Shown: piece after piece, positions 1-7,464 of the stretch
Position numbering within the stretch: the stretch's first letter is position 1
How the letters are laid out: each line of letters begins with the position of its first letter
Source of the DNA: Pseudomonadota bacterium
GTDB taxonomy: Bacteria; Pseudomonadota; Gammaproteobacteria; Burkholderiales; Thiobacillaceae
Assembly: GCA_021791235.1 (NCBI GenBank)
Contig: JAJYXA010000055.1
Span: forward strand, 1 to 14,388
DNA length: 14,388 nt
Direction: 5' to 3'
The notes under the pieces: generated by a model
Told to the model about the DNA's origin: nothing
The model's database searches: none
Seen by the model: only the letters and a program-made list of their open reading frames with translations
Position numbers and translations under genes: made by a program

Positions 1-386
1 CGGATCCACGCCGCCTGCGCTTCGTTCCACTGGGTGCGGCGGACGAAGTGGATGCCGTGGGCGGCCAGCTCGGGAACCAGTTCGTTGTTGAACAGCGCGT
101 ATTGGCGGGCCACCAGATCGTGCGCCGTGTCCGATACCGCGCGGTATTGCTGGCGCGGCGTCATGCCGTCGGGCGAGCGCTGGGTCGAGTTGGCGCGGAT
201 CTGCTCTTTCAATCCCGCCACCCGCACCTCGAAAAATTCGTCCAGGTTGCTCGACACGATGCACAGGAAGCGCAGGCGTTCCAGCAGGGGCATGGCGGGG
301 TCGTCGGCCTGCGCCAGCACGCGGCGCTGGAAGGCAAGAATGCCGAGTTCGCGGTTGATCAGGGTATCGGGGCTGGGCGGGTTCAT
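1..386 (-). CDS. ppk1: Polyphosphate kinase 1, N-terminal part (runs off left edge)
   Basis: Polyphosphate kinase transfers the gamma-phosphate of ATP reversibly onto inorganic polyphosphate. The minus strand reads from ATG at 386-384 to the window edge, giving about 128 residues. They match the Ppk1 N-terminal domain: the opening MNPPSPDTLINREL, then a QRRVLAQA stretch, PLLERLRFL, and the family hallmark SSNLDEFFEVRVAGLKEQ, followed by helical sequence up to RRTQWNEAQ. The catalytic histidines lie further along and are outside the window. The ATG at 386 is chosen because an upstream in-line ATG hits a stop after five codons. The ribosome binding site is weak. The gene is divergent from the CYTH-CHAD gene, with a 63-base gap holding a Pho box oriented towards ppk1, so control by phosphate starvation is likely (inference). 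Identity is secure; only the N-terminal part is visible. Confidence 0.95.
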   Translation of the reverse strand, partial: MNPPSPDTLINRELGILAFQRRVLAQADDPAMPLLERLRFLCIVSSNLDEFFEVRVAGLKEQIRANSTQRSPDGMTPRQQYRAVSDTAHDLVARQYALFNNELVPELAAHGIHFVRRTQWNEAQAAWI

Positions 387-438
387 GGTCTGGTTTTCAT
401 TGTGTGCTTCAATGATAAGCGTCCGCGTTTATCCTGAC

Positions 439-456
439 ATGACAGTAATATGACAG
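439..456 (-). promoter_or_regulatory. Pho box (PhoB binding site) between ppk1 and the CYTH-CHAD gene
   Basis: On the minus strand this reads CTGTCAT-ATTA-CTGTCAT: two identical 7-base half-sites with a 4-base AT-only spacer. It matches the known Pho box consensus (CTGTCATAWAWCTGTCAY) at 17 of 18 positions. Its orientation points to ppk1, whose start codon is 52 bases beyond the box. A -10-like GATAAA (433-428) or TATCAT (417-412) follows on that strand; neither is ideal. The box also covers the ATG (450-452) of the opposite gene, so bound PhoB could block that gene while activating ppk1. The match is seen in the sequence; binding is inferred. Confidence 0.75.
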
Positions 457-2090
457 CCGCCCATCCGGTTGAAATCGAACTCAAGCTGGCGCTGCCGCCG
501 CCGCAGGTTGCGGCCTTCCTCAAGCGGATGGCCAGACGGCGCAGCGAGCCGGTGCAGCAGGCATTGCACACCCGTTATTTCGACACGCCGGACTTTGCCT
601 TGAGCGCGCAGGGTGTCGCATTGAGAGTGCGGCGGGCGGGCCGGCGCTGGATGCAGACGCTCAAAACCGAAGGCGAGCGGCAGGGCGGGCTGTCGCGGCG
701 CGCCGAATACGAAATGGCGGTCGCCCGCGGCAGCCCGGACTGGGGGCGGTTTCCGGCCGATGCGCTGGCCTGCGTGCCGGAGGCGCTGCGCGCGCAACTC
801 GTGCCAGTGTTTGAAACCCATTTCAACCGCACCGCCTGGCTGCTCAAGGGCAAGGGTGGGGCGCGAATCGAGGTGGCGCTGGACGTGGGCGAGGTGCGCG
901 CCGGCGAGCACAGCCAGCCGATCTGCGAGATCGAACTCGAACTGAAGGCCGGCCAGCCGGACGCGCTGTTCGCGCTGGCGCTGGAGTGGGCCGGTGCGTT
1001 CGACTGCCTGCCGTTCGACGTCAGCAAGGCCGAGCGCGGCGTGCGCCTGGCGCATGGGGTGGCGGCTGCCCCGGCCACGGCCGCGCCGCTGGTGCTGGAC
1101 GACGGCATGAGCGTGGAAGACGGCTTTGCCGCGATCTGCCAGGCCTGCCTGGCGCAGTTCCAGGCCAATCTGCCGGGCGTGCTATTCCCTCTCCCCAACC
1201 CTGATGGAACTACTAGCCATTCGACTAAGCCCGCAAGCGGGCAAGTCGCTGGTTATCTCCCGCTTGCGGGGGAGGGGGCGAATGCTGGGCCCAAACCGAT
1301 TGATGATATCGAGTACGTGCACCAGGCGCGGGTGGCGCTGCGGCGGCTGCGGGCGGCGCTGCGGTTATATCGCAAGGCGTGCGTGCCGCCGGACGAACTG
1401 CTGGACGGCTTGCGTACGCTGGCCGCCGCACTCGGTCCGGCGCGCGACTGGGACGTGCTGTGCGGCGAAACCCTGCCGGCGATTGCGCCGCGCTACCCGG
1501 ATGCCGACGCCTGGCAGCGCGGCTTGCAGGCGCTGGAGCGGCGCCGCACCGAGGTGCGTGTGGCGATGCGGGAAGCGCTGACGCAGGCGCGTCCGGGTGC
1601 CTGGCTGCTGGCGATGCAGCGCTGGCTGCTGCAGCGCGGCTGGCGTTCTGTCCCGGAAGAACAGCGTTCCGTCCAGTTGTCGCCGCTCGACGCATGGGCG
1701 CGCCGGGCGCTGCAAAAGGGGCACCGCCCCATCGTCCGCAGCGCGCGAAATTTCGGCAAGCTGGCGTCGGCGCAGCGCCACGCCCTGCGCATCGCCATCA
1801 AGCGCCAGCGTTATGCGGCCGAGTTTTTTCAGTCGCTGTTCGGCGCGCCCCCTGAAGGACATAAACGCCGGCAGGGCCGTTACCTGCGCGTGCTTCGCAA
1901 CGCGCAGGACAGCCTGGGGCGCGCCAACGATGCCCATGTTGCGTGGGGCCTGCTGACGGCGTCGCAGGTGGAGTCGGGGCCGATGGGGGATTTCGCGCTC
2001 GGCTGGCTGGCGGCGAAACAGGCGGAGGCGGCGAACGGCGAGAGCGCCCGGCATGCGCGCGCGTTCCTGAAATTGAAGGCGTACTGGTAG
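450..2090 (+). CDS. CYTH and CHAD domain protein (inorganic triphosphatase / polyphosphate-binding)
   Basis: The 546-residue product has an N-terminal CYTH domain (about 1-205) opening with the signature ExExK (E8, E10, K12), followed by TRYFDTPDFALSAQGVALRVR and later strands rich in E, R and K that line the triphosphate tunnel. A CHAD domain follows (about 220-545), with the typical VHQARVALRRLRAALRLY helix and conserved His, Arg and Lys residues. CYTH domains of this YgiF-like class hydrolyse triphosphate; CHAD domains bind polyphosphate. Divergent ppk1 and downstream sixA support a polyphosphate role. About 35-38 residues (roughly 246-284) between the first CHAD helix and the VHQ motif have no counterpart in the family and come from an inserted palindromic repeat; the frame stays open. 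The start has no clear ribosome binding site and lies inside the Pho box. Whether the enzyme is active is not known. Confidence 0.9.
   Translation: MTAAHPVEIELKLALPPPQVAAFLKRMARRRSEPVQQALHTRYFDTPDFALSAQGVALRVRRAGRRWMQTLKTEGERQGGLSRRAEYEMAVARGSPDWGRFPADALACVPEALRAQLVPVFETHFNRTAWLLKGKGGARIEVALDVGEVRAGEHSQPICEIELELKAGQPDALFALALEWAGAFDCLPFDVSKAERGVRLAHGVAAAPATAAPLVLDDGMSVEDGFAAICQACLAQFQANLPGVLFPLPNPDGTTSHSTKPASGQVAGYLPLAGEGANAGPKPIDDIEYVHQARVALRRLRAALRLYRKACVPPDELLDGLRTLAAALGPARDWDVLCGETLPAIAPRYPDADAWQRGLQALERRRTEVRVAMREALTQARPGAWLLAMQRWLLQRGWRSVPEEQRSVQLSPLDAWARRALQKGHRPIVRSARNFGKLASAQRHALRIAIKRQRYAAEFFQSLFGAPPEGHKRRQGRYLRVLRNAQDSLGRANDAHVAWGLLTASQVESGPMGDFALGWLAAKQAEAANGESARHARAFLKLKAYW
1185..1290. 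repeat. Nested palindromic repeat inserted in frame in the CHAD coding region
   Basis: CCCGCAAGCGGG (1230-1241) and CCCGCTTGCGGG (1259-1270) are exact reverse complements, and each is nearly self-complementary. An outer pair, CCCTCTCCCC (1188-1197) and GGGGGAGGG (1268-1276), brackets them. This is the look of a small dispersed REP/MITE-like intergenic hairpin element, here sitting inside a gene. The encoded residues (PLPNPDG to PLAGEG) are low in complexity and unlike CHAD sequence. The boundaries are approximate. No second copy was seen in this window. Confidence 0.65.
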
Positions 2091-2138
2091 GGCGGGCCGA
2101 CCCGCATTCGAGATGGATATTTGTTTGAGGTGGACCGG

Positions 2139-2591
2139 ATGGAACTGATTTTGTGGCGACACGCCGAGGCGGGGGACACCCTTCCTGACCTCGATCGAGA
2201 ACTCACCGACAAGGGCCGCAAGCAGGCGGCGCGCATGGCCGACTGGCTCAATCCGCGGCTGCCGCAGGACGTCAGGATTCTGGTGAGCCCCGCGACCCGC
2301 ACCCTGCAAACCGCGCAGGCGCTGGGACGCGAATACGAGCAGGTGCCTGCACTGGCGCCGGGCGCCCGTGCGGAAGACGTGCTGGCCGCGGCAGGCTGGC
2401 CGGATGCGGCCTGTCCGGTGCTGATCGCCGCCCATCAGCCGACGCTGGGGCAGGTGGCGATGCGGCTGCTGGCCGGCCAGCCTGGCGACTTGGCGGTGAA
2501 GAAAGGCGCGATCTGGTGGTTTCAGAGCCGCGAGCGGGCGGGACAATTGCAGGTGGTATTGCGCGCCGTGGCCACGCCTGACTGGTTGTGA
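2139..2591 (+). CDS. sixA: SixA-type phosphohistidine phosphatase
   Basis: This is a 150-residue member of the histidine phosphatase (phosphoglycerate mutase-like) superfamily. SixA removes phosphate from phosphohistidine, classically on ArcB-type HPt domains and nitrogen-PTS proteins in the cytoplasm. The sequence shows the N-terminal LILWRHAEAGD motif with catalytic His8, the conserved LTDKGRKQAARMA helix, SPATRTLQTAQ with the second phosphate-binding Arg, and the C-terminal AAHQPTLGQV with His99. The length is typical of SixA. ATG at 2139 is chosen over TTG at 2121 because GAGG at 2127-2130 gives an 8-base spacing and the protein then begins at the family start. It lies 48 bases after the CYTH-CHAD gene in the same direction; this pairing is common in proteobacterial polyphosphate clusters. 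The actual substrate is unknown. Confidence 0.9.
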   Translation: MELILWRHAEAGDTLPDLDRELTDKGRKQAARMADWLNPRLPQDVRILVSPATRTLQTAQALGREYEQVPALAPGARAEDVLAAAGWPDAACPVLIAAHQPTLGQVAMRLLAGQPGDLAVKKGAIWWFQSRERAGQLQVVLRAVATPDWL

Positions 2592-2630
2592 TCCCGCAAA
2601 CCCACTCGCCATCATCTCGCACCCCGATGA

Positions 2631-2645
2631 ATTATCCGGGATAAT
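2631..2645. promoter_or_regulatory. Perfect 15-base palindrome upstream of the fliF operon
   Basis: ATTATCCGGGATAAT is a perfect 7+1+7 inverted repeat in the gap between sixA and fliF, 75 bases before the chosen fliF start. Its right arm, GATAAT, resembles a sigma70 -10 element, but no good -35 lies 16-18 bases upstream. It could be an operator overlapping the operon promoter. No sigma54 or FliA-type flagellar promoter was found here. The function is inferred and uncertain. Confidence 0.35.
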
Positions 2646-2719
2646 CGCCGTGTGAACATTCAGCCCATCCAGCATGAAGCGATCCAGCTGAACCCGACCA
2701 CGCAGACGAGGTGTGTGCA

Positions 2720-4069
2720 GTGCCGGGTTGGCTGAGCAGTCTGCGCGAGATGATCGCGGAGGCGAGCGCGTTGCGCCGCTTCATGCTTGCCCTGCTGGTT
2801 CTGTTGCCCCTGGCCGCGCTGGCCGCCGCCTATCTGTGGTTCAACCCGCCGGTCTATCGCGTGCTCTATACGCAGCTGTCCGACCGTTCCGGCGGCGAAG
2901 TCATCGCCGCGCTCGACCAGCTCGACATTCCCTATCGCCTGTCCGCCGCCGACGGCACCATCGAGGTGCCGGCCGAGCAATTGCACGCGGCACGCTACCG
3001 CCTGGCTGCGCGCGGCCTCCCCAGAACCGATGCCGATGCAGTGGACGAAGCCGATCGCGCGCCCCGCTTCGGCGCGTCATCGCTGCAGGAGCAGCAGCGT
3101 TATCAGCGTGCGCTCGAAATCGATCTGGCGCGCTCGATCCAGTCGCTGGAAGCGGTCGAACTGGCGCGGGTTCATCTCGCCTTGCCCAAGGTTTCGCCCT
3201 TCCTGCGCGATGCGCCGCCCGCTACGGCCGCCGTGCTGGTGCGGCTGCGCCCGGGCGCGCAGTTGTCAGCGGAGCAGGTGGCGACGATCCAGACCCTGGT
3301 GGCGGCCGGCGTGCCGCGCATGAAGCGCGCCGAGGTGCAGGTGCTCGATCCGCGCGGGGTGCTGCTCGGCGGCGCGGTCCCCGAAGTCGAACCGACGCTT
3401 CGACTGGCGCTGGAGCAGGATCTGGCGCGACGGGTGCTGGCCGTGCTGGAGCCGTGGCTGGGCAAGGAGCGCGTGAGCGTGCAGGTGACTGCCACGCTGG
3501 AAGACAATGAAACCCGCCAGCCGGTCGAGCGGGTGCGCAATGGGGTGATCGGCGGGCAGGCGCGCGTGCCGGAAAAAACCGTGCGCACCACGCTTGAACC
3601 GGAAGGCCGCGTCCGGCGTGTGAATGCCATCGTGATTCTGGGATTCGACGCCGACGCCGACGCGATCAAGCGGGCCGGCCAGTTGGCCCGGCAGGCGCTG
3701 GACCTGCAGCCGGCGCGCGGCGACACGCTCAACGTGTACGCCCTGCCGGCGGCGGCACCCGAACCGCAGGCCGAGCTTCCCGCCACGCCAGCCGCGGCGC
3801 GGGTGCCCCCCGCTTCGATCCCGCGGGTGCGGCCTGCCAGTCCGCCGCCGCACGCGGCGCCTTTCCCGATGATCCCGTCGTGGGCGCTGGCCGCCGCCGC
3901 GGCCGTTCTGCTCGCGTTCGTCGTGGCGGGCATGCGGCGCGGTCGCCGAACGCCCGCCATCGAAGCGCCGGCGGACGATTTCGACGCCGAACTCGATGCC
4001 GCCCGCAATCAGGTGCTGGCCGATCCTCGCGTGGCGGCGGACGTCATCAAGCTGTGGATGCGCGCATGA
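2720..4069 (+). CDS. fliF: Flagellar MS-ring protein FliF, short form
   Basis: FliF forms the inner-membrane MS-ring on which the flagellar basal body and export gate are built. The 449-residue product has a first membrane segment (about 21-43), the YscJ/FliF ring-building modules RBM1 and RBM2 (about 45-215, including SSLQEQQRYQRALEIDLARS and RVHLALPKVSPF), a short RBM3, a proline-rich linker (about 345-385), a second membrane segment (about 387-409) and a C-terminal FliG-binding tail with the typical LADPRVAADVIKLWM motif. Usual FliF has about 550 residues. Most of the loss is in RBM3, where the long beta-collar insertion is cut to about 25-30 residues, as in SctJ-type injectisome rings. 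GTG at 2720 is preferred over in-frame GTG at 2711 because GAGG at 2708-2711 lies 8 bases upstream. It overlaps fliG by 4 bases. No fliE precedes it. Confidence 0.93.
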   Translation: MPGWLSSLREMIAEASALRRFMLALLVLLPLAALAAAYLWFNPPVYRVLYTQLSDRSGGEVIAALDQLDIPYRLSAADGTIEVPAEQLHAARYRLAARGLPRTDADAVDEADRAPRFGASSLQEQQRYQRALEIDLARSIQSLEAVELARVHLALPKVSPFLRDAPPATAAVLVRLRPGAQLSAEQVATIQTLVAAGVPRMKRAEVQVLDPRGVLLGGAVPEVEPTLRLALEQDLARRVLAVLEPWLGKERVSVQVTATLEDNETRQPVERVRNGVIGGQARVPEKTVRTTLEPEGRVRRVNAIVILGFDADADAIKRAGQLARQALDLQPARGDTLNVYALPAAAPEPQAELPATPAAARVPPASIPRVRPASPPPHAAPFPMIPSWALAAAAAVLLAFVVAGMRRGRRTPAIEAPADDFDAELDAARNQVLADPRVAADVIKLWMRA

Positions 4070-5031
4070 GCCAGGCCGGCATCGAAAAGTCCGCCGCGCT
4101 GCTGCTCGCCCTGGGCGAAGAGGCCGCGGCCGCGGTGTTCCGTTATCTGAGCCCGCTGGAGGTGAGCCGCCTCGGCAGCGCCATGCGCGAACTGGAGGTG
4201 CTGCCGCGCGAACGCGTGCGCGCCGTCCTGCGCGACTACGCCGCCGAAGCCGCCGAACAGACCGGATTCGCCGCGGACACCGGGCGCTTTCTCGACGAGA
4301 CGCTCAGGCTGGCGCTGAGCCCGGAGCGCGCCCAGGCGATCCTGCAACGCCTGGGCGCGGCGGGCGCGCGGGCACTGGAAAAACTGGGCTGGCGCGAGCC
4401 GGCGGAGATCGCCGGTCTGCTGGAGACGCAGCCGCCGCAACTGATCGCCGCGGTGGCGTCCCAGCTGCCGCGCGACGTCGCCGCCGCGGTGCTCGAACTG
4501 CTGCCCGGCGCGACGCGCGCGAATGCCTTGCAGAGCCTGGCGCACAGCGATGCGCCCAGCCCCGACATGCTGCGCGACCTGGACAACTGGCTGGCCAGCC
4601 TGGAGCCGGCCGTACCCGCGCAGGGCGAGGCCGCCGTCGCCAGCCTGCTGGGGCAGATGAGCGAGGGCAGCGCCGCCGCCGCATTGAGCCAGCTCGACCA
4701 GAGCGACGCCGAGCTCGCCGCGCGCCTGCGCGTGCGCAACCTCGCGTTCGAGGATCTGGCGCGGCTGCCCGAGGCCAGCCGCAAGACCTTCCTGCGCAAC
4801 GTCGGCGCGCGTACCCTGCTGCATGCGTTGAAAGGCAGCGACGGGCGGGTGCTCGATGCCCTGACGGCCGTAATGAGCCCGACCGCCGCGCAGCGCATGC
4901 GCGGCGATCTTGATACGCTGGGCGCGGTTCCGGTCACCGCGATCCAGGCCGCGCAGAAGGAAGCCGGCGCGATCCTGCGGCGCCTGGCTGCAGAAGGCGC
5001 GATTCTGTTCCCGGAAGAGGAGGCTGCGTGA
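4066..5031 (+). CDS. fliG: Flagellar switch protein FliG, divergent
   Basis: FliG couples the MS-ring to the C-ring and, in motile cells, takes torque from the stator. The 321-residue product keeps the three-part layout: an N-terminal FliF-binding domain (KSAALLLALGEEAAAAVFRY), a middle domain, and a C-terminal domain with ALKGSDGRVLDAL and QAAQKEAGAILRRLAAEG. The FliM-binding EHPQ motif is replaced by QPPQ at 122-125. In the torque helix, aligned by eye with E. coli, K264 and D289 are kept (K256, D281) but R281, D288 and R297 are T273, G280 and P289. The ATG overlaps the fliF stop (ATGA), so translation is probably coupled. The family call is firm; a normal motor role is doubtful. Confidence 0.92.
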   Translation: MSQAGIEKSAALLLALGEEAAAAVFRYLSPLEVSRLGSAMRELEVLPRERVRAVLRDYAAEAAEQTGFAADTGRFLDETLRLALSPERAQAILQRLGAAGARALEKLGWREPAEIAGLLETQPPQLIAAVASQLPRDVAAAVLELLPGATRANALQSLAHSDAPSPDMLRDLDNWLASLEPAVPAQGEAAVASLLGQMSEGSAAAALSQLDQSDAELAARLRVRNLAFEDLARLPEASRKTFLRNVGARTLLHALKGSDGRVLDALTAVMSPTAAQRMRGDLDTLGAVPVTAIQAAQKEAGAILRRLAAEGAILFPEEEAA

Positions 5032-5621
5032 GCACACCCGACGACACCCCGCTCAATGACGCCACGGCATTCGAGCAGTGGGAGGTGGTGGAACTGGCGG
5101 CGTCCACCGAGGACGCCGAGGCCGAACTGGCCAGGCTGCGCGAAGCCGCGCGCGCCGAGGGCTACGCCGAAGGTCTGGCTGCCGGTCGGGTGGAAGGCGA
5201 GCAGGCGTGCGGCCGCATGAAGCAGTTGGCCGAAAGCTTCGGCAACACCCTCGACAACCTCGATTTCCGTCTTGCCGACATGGTGCTGGAACTGGCGCTC
5301 GACGTGGCGCGCCAGGTGGTGGCGGGCGAACTCGCGGCCCATCCTGAACGCATTCTCGACGTGGTCAACCTGGCGCTGAAGCAGATGGCGGAAACCAGCC
5401 GCGAGGCGCGCCTGCTGCTGAACCCGGACGATGCCGCGCTGGTGCGCCCGCACCTCGACCAGGTGCTCGACAAGAACCGTCTGCGCATCGTGGAAGACGT
5501 GCGCATCGTGCGCGGCGGCTGCCTGATCGAAACCGCGCAGGGCGACCTCGACGCCACGCTGCCAGCGCGCTGGCGGCAGGTGGTTCAGGTGCTCGGTTCC
5601 AATTTGAACTGGATTGAATGA
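5028..5621 (+). CDS. fliH: Flagellar assembly protein FliH (ATPase stator/regulator)
   Basis: FliH dimers hold the FliI ATPase at the cytoplasmic face of the export gate and tie it to the C-ring and FlhA. The 197-residue protein is slightly shorter than most FliH. The N-terminal segment has FEQWEVVEL with Trp18, resembling the conserved Trp that contacts FliN and FlhA. A run of GxxxG repeats, [13 protein letters not shown], follows at about 45-57, a FliH hallmark. The C-terminal half (about 75-197) fits the FliH/HrpE globular domain, with [14 protein letters not shown] and the VRGGCLIET strand motif. The start is GTG at 5028 overlapping the fliG stop; GAGGAGG at 5017-5023 is the ribosome binding site. 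The kept Trp suggests that a FliN or FlhA partner exists elsewhere in the genome. Confidence 0.92.
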   Translation: MSTPDDTPLNDATAFEQWEVVELAASTEDAEAELARLREAARAEGYAEGLAAGRVEGEQACGRMKQLAESFGNTLDNLDFRLADMVLELALDVARQVVAGELAAHPERILDVVNLALKQMAETSREARLLLNPDDAALVRPHLDQVLDKNRLRIVEDVRIVRGGCLIETAQGDLDATLPARWRQVVQVLGSNLNWIE

Positions 5622-7015
5622 TGGACCGCACCGTCCGCCTGCGCGAATACCTGGCCGACTGCCGTCGCGCGGTGAACTGGGCGACGCCGATCGCCACCAG
5701 CGGGCGCCTCACCCGGGTGTCCGGGCTGGTGATGGAAGCGGTGGGCCTGCGCCTGCCGGTGGGCAGCCAGTGCCACATCCAGATTCCGGGGGGACAGAGC
5801 GTCGAGGCCGAGGTGGCGGGGTTCTCCGGCGACCGCCTGTTCATCATGCCGGCCACCGACATCTACGGCGTGATGCCGGGCGCCCGGGTGATTCCCGACA
5901 ATCCGATGGCGGCGCAGCCGCCGCGCCTGGGAATGCGCTACGTGCCGCGCCGCCGCGCGCAGGACCGGGTGCGCCAGGTGCCGGTCGGCGATCGCCTGCT
6001 GGGCCGCGTGCTCGACGGCGCCGGGCGCCCGCTCGACGGTCTGGGGCCGCTGTCGCTGGAACGCCGGGTGCCCCTGTACAGCCGCCCGATCAATCCGCTG
6101 GAGCGCGCGCCGATCCGGCAGACGCTCGACGTCGGCGTGCGCGCGATCAACGGCCTGTTGACGGTGGGGCGCGGGCAGCGGCTCGGCCTGTTTGCCGGCA
6201 GCGGCGTCGGCAAGAGCGTGCTGCTGGGCATGATGGCGCGTTACACCGAGGCCGACGTGGTGGTGGTGGGGCTGATCGGCGAACGCGGCCGCGAGGTCAA
6301 GGAATTCATCGACCGCATCCTGGGCAGCGAGGGCATGTCACGCGCCGTGGTGGTGGCGGCGCCCGCCGACCATCCGCCGCTGATGCGCCTGAACGGCGCG
6401 GCTTACGCGATGTCGATCGCCGAATATTTCCGCGATCAGGGCAAGCACGTGCTCTTGATCATGGATTCGCTCACCCGCTACGCCATGGCGCAGCGCGAGG
6501 TGGCGCTGGCGATCGGCGAGCCGCCCGCCACCAAGGGCTACCCGCCGTCGGTGTTCGCCAAGCTGCCGCAGCTGGCCGAACGCGCCGGCAACGGCCGCAG
6601 CGGCAGCGGCTCGGTCACCGCCTTCTTCACCGTGCTGATGGAGGGCGACGACCAGCAGGATCCGATCGCCGACGCGGCGCGCGCGATTCTCGACGGCCAC
6701 ATCGTGTTGAGTCGCGATCTGGCCGACGCCGGGCATTACCCCGCCATCGACATCGAGGCCTCGATCAGCCGGGCCCAGCCCGACCTGCTGTCCGAGGACG
6801 CGCTCGAGCGCACCCGCCGCTTCAAATATCTCTATTCGCGCTACATGCGCAGCCGCGACCTGCTGGCCGTCGGCGCCTACGTGCCGGGTGCGGACGTGGT
6901 GCTCGACGAAGGCGTGCGGCTGTATCCCAGGATGCAGGGCTATCTGATGCAGGGCATGCGCGAGCGCGCGCCGCTGGATGCCGCCCGTGCCGGACTCGAT
7001 GAGGTGCTGAGTTGA
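5618..7015 (+). CDS. fliI: Flagellum-specific ATPase FliI
   Basis: FliI is the export ATPase, related to F1-beta, that unloads chaperones and helps feed substrates into the gate. The 465-residue length is normal. Walker A is GSGVGKS at 194-200 (Lys199), followed by [29 protein letters not shown] with the catalytic Glu region. Walker B is [18 protein letters not shown] with Asp283. The signature [23 protein letters not shown] and the arginine-finger region [26 protein letters not shown] are intact. The N-terminal domain (about 1-100) starts at the ATG that overlaps the fliH stop; a second ATG lies next to it at 5621. No strong ribosome binding site is seen, so coupling to fliH is likely. All catalytic motifs look functional, which argues that the export system is active. 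Confidence 0.97.
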   Translation: MMDRTVRLREYLADCRRAVNWATPIATSGRLTRVSGLVMEAVGLRLPVGSQCHIQIPGGQSVEAEVAGFSGDRLFIMPATDIYGVMPGARVIPDNPMAAQPPRLGMRYVPRRRAQDRVRQVPVGDRLLGRVLDGAGRPLDGLGPLSLERRVPLYSRPINPLERAPIRQTLDVGVRAINGLLTVGRGQRLGLFAGSGVGKSVLLGMMARYTEADVVVVGLIGERGREVKEFIDRILGSEGMSRAVVVAAPADHPPLMRLNGAAYAMSIAEYFRDQGKHVLLIMDSLTRYAMAQREVALAIGEPPATKGYPPSVFAKLPQLAERAGNGRSGSGSVTAFFTVLMEGDDQQDPIADAARAILDGHIVLSRDLADAGHYPAIDIEASISRAQPDLLSEDALERTRRFKYLYSRYMRSRDLLAVGAYVPGADVVLDEGVRLYPRMQGYLMQGMRERAPLDAARAGLDEVLS

Positions 7016-7464
7016 AACCGTTTGCGCTGGCGCGCGTGCTGCAACTGGCCGAGCGGCGCAGCGAAACGCTGGCGCGCACGGTCAAGCTCGCGCATGGCGT
7101 CTGGCTGCGGGCGCGCGGCCGCCAGGTACAGCTGACCGCGCTGCGCGACGCCCACATCGCCCGGCTGGCGGGCGAGCTGCGCGCGGGCGTGACGGCTGCG
7201 CAGTTGCAGGAGAAAAATCGTCTGCAGCGTGCGCAGGCGGCGGAATTGCAGGCGGCGCAGGAGGCGATCGGCGCCGCCCACCGCGACTGGCAGGCGCGGC
7301 TGGCCGAATGGCTGCAGGTCGAGCAGCGGGTGAAGGCGCTGCGGCTGCTGGAGCAGCGCCATCTGGCCCAGGTGGCCGTCCTGCAGCGGCGCAGCGAGCA
7401 ACGTGAGCACGACGAGCTGGTGGAACTGACGCATCGTAGCGAGGCGGGGTTGCGGAGGCGTTGA
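7012..7464 (+). CDS. fliJ: Flagellar FliJ (export-apparatus central stalk)
   Basis: FliJ is the coiled-coil stalk that sits in the FliI hexamer and activates the export gate through FlhA. The 150-residue product opens with [20 protein letters not shown], the usual FliJ start, and is helical throughout, rich in Arg, Gln, Ala and Leu with heptad-like spacing and no membrane segment. It ends in an [14 protein letters not shown] helix. Length and position right after fliI fit FliJ. The start is TTG at 7012, overlapping the fliI stop (TTGA), with GAGG at 7001-7004 seven bases upstream. FliJ diverges quickly, so the call rests on N-terminal similarity, coiled-coil character and operon order. Confidence 0.88.
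   Translation: MKPFALARVLQLAERRSETLARTVKLAHGVWLRARGRQVQLTALRDAHIARLAGELRAGVTAAQLQEKNRLQRAQAAELQAAQEAIGAAHRDWQARLAEWLQVEQRVKALRLLEQRHLAQVAVLQRRSEQREHDELVELTHRSEAGLRRR

Noticed and set aside
1230..1270. Transcription terminator inside the CHAD gene
   Set aside because: The hairpins are strong but no T-run follows on either strand and the reading frame stays open through them; better seen as an inserted repeat.
1365..2675. Minus-strand open frame of 436 codons under the CHAD region and sixA
   Set aside because: Shadow of two convincing plus-strand genes; composition is typical of antisense GC-rich frames and no motif is seen.
2592..2719. Sigma54 or FliA flagellar promoter before fliF
   Set aside because: No GG-N10-GC pair in proper context and no TAAA with GCCGATAA at the right spacing; CCCGATGA at 2623-2630 is too weak alone.
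2652..2735. Short GTG frame (27 codons) just before fliF, considered as a fliE remnant
   Set aside because: Only a vague likeness of the first residues to FliE, no ribosome binding site, and it overlaps the fliF start; not enough to call.
4236..5453. Minus-strand open frame of 405 codons under fliG and fliH
   Set aside because: Antisense to two well-supported genes; low-complexity Ser/Arg/Ala product.
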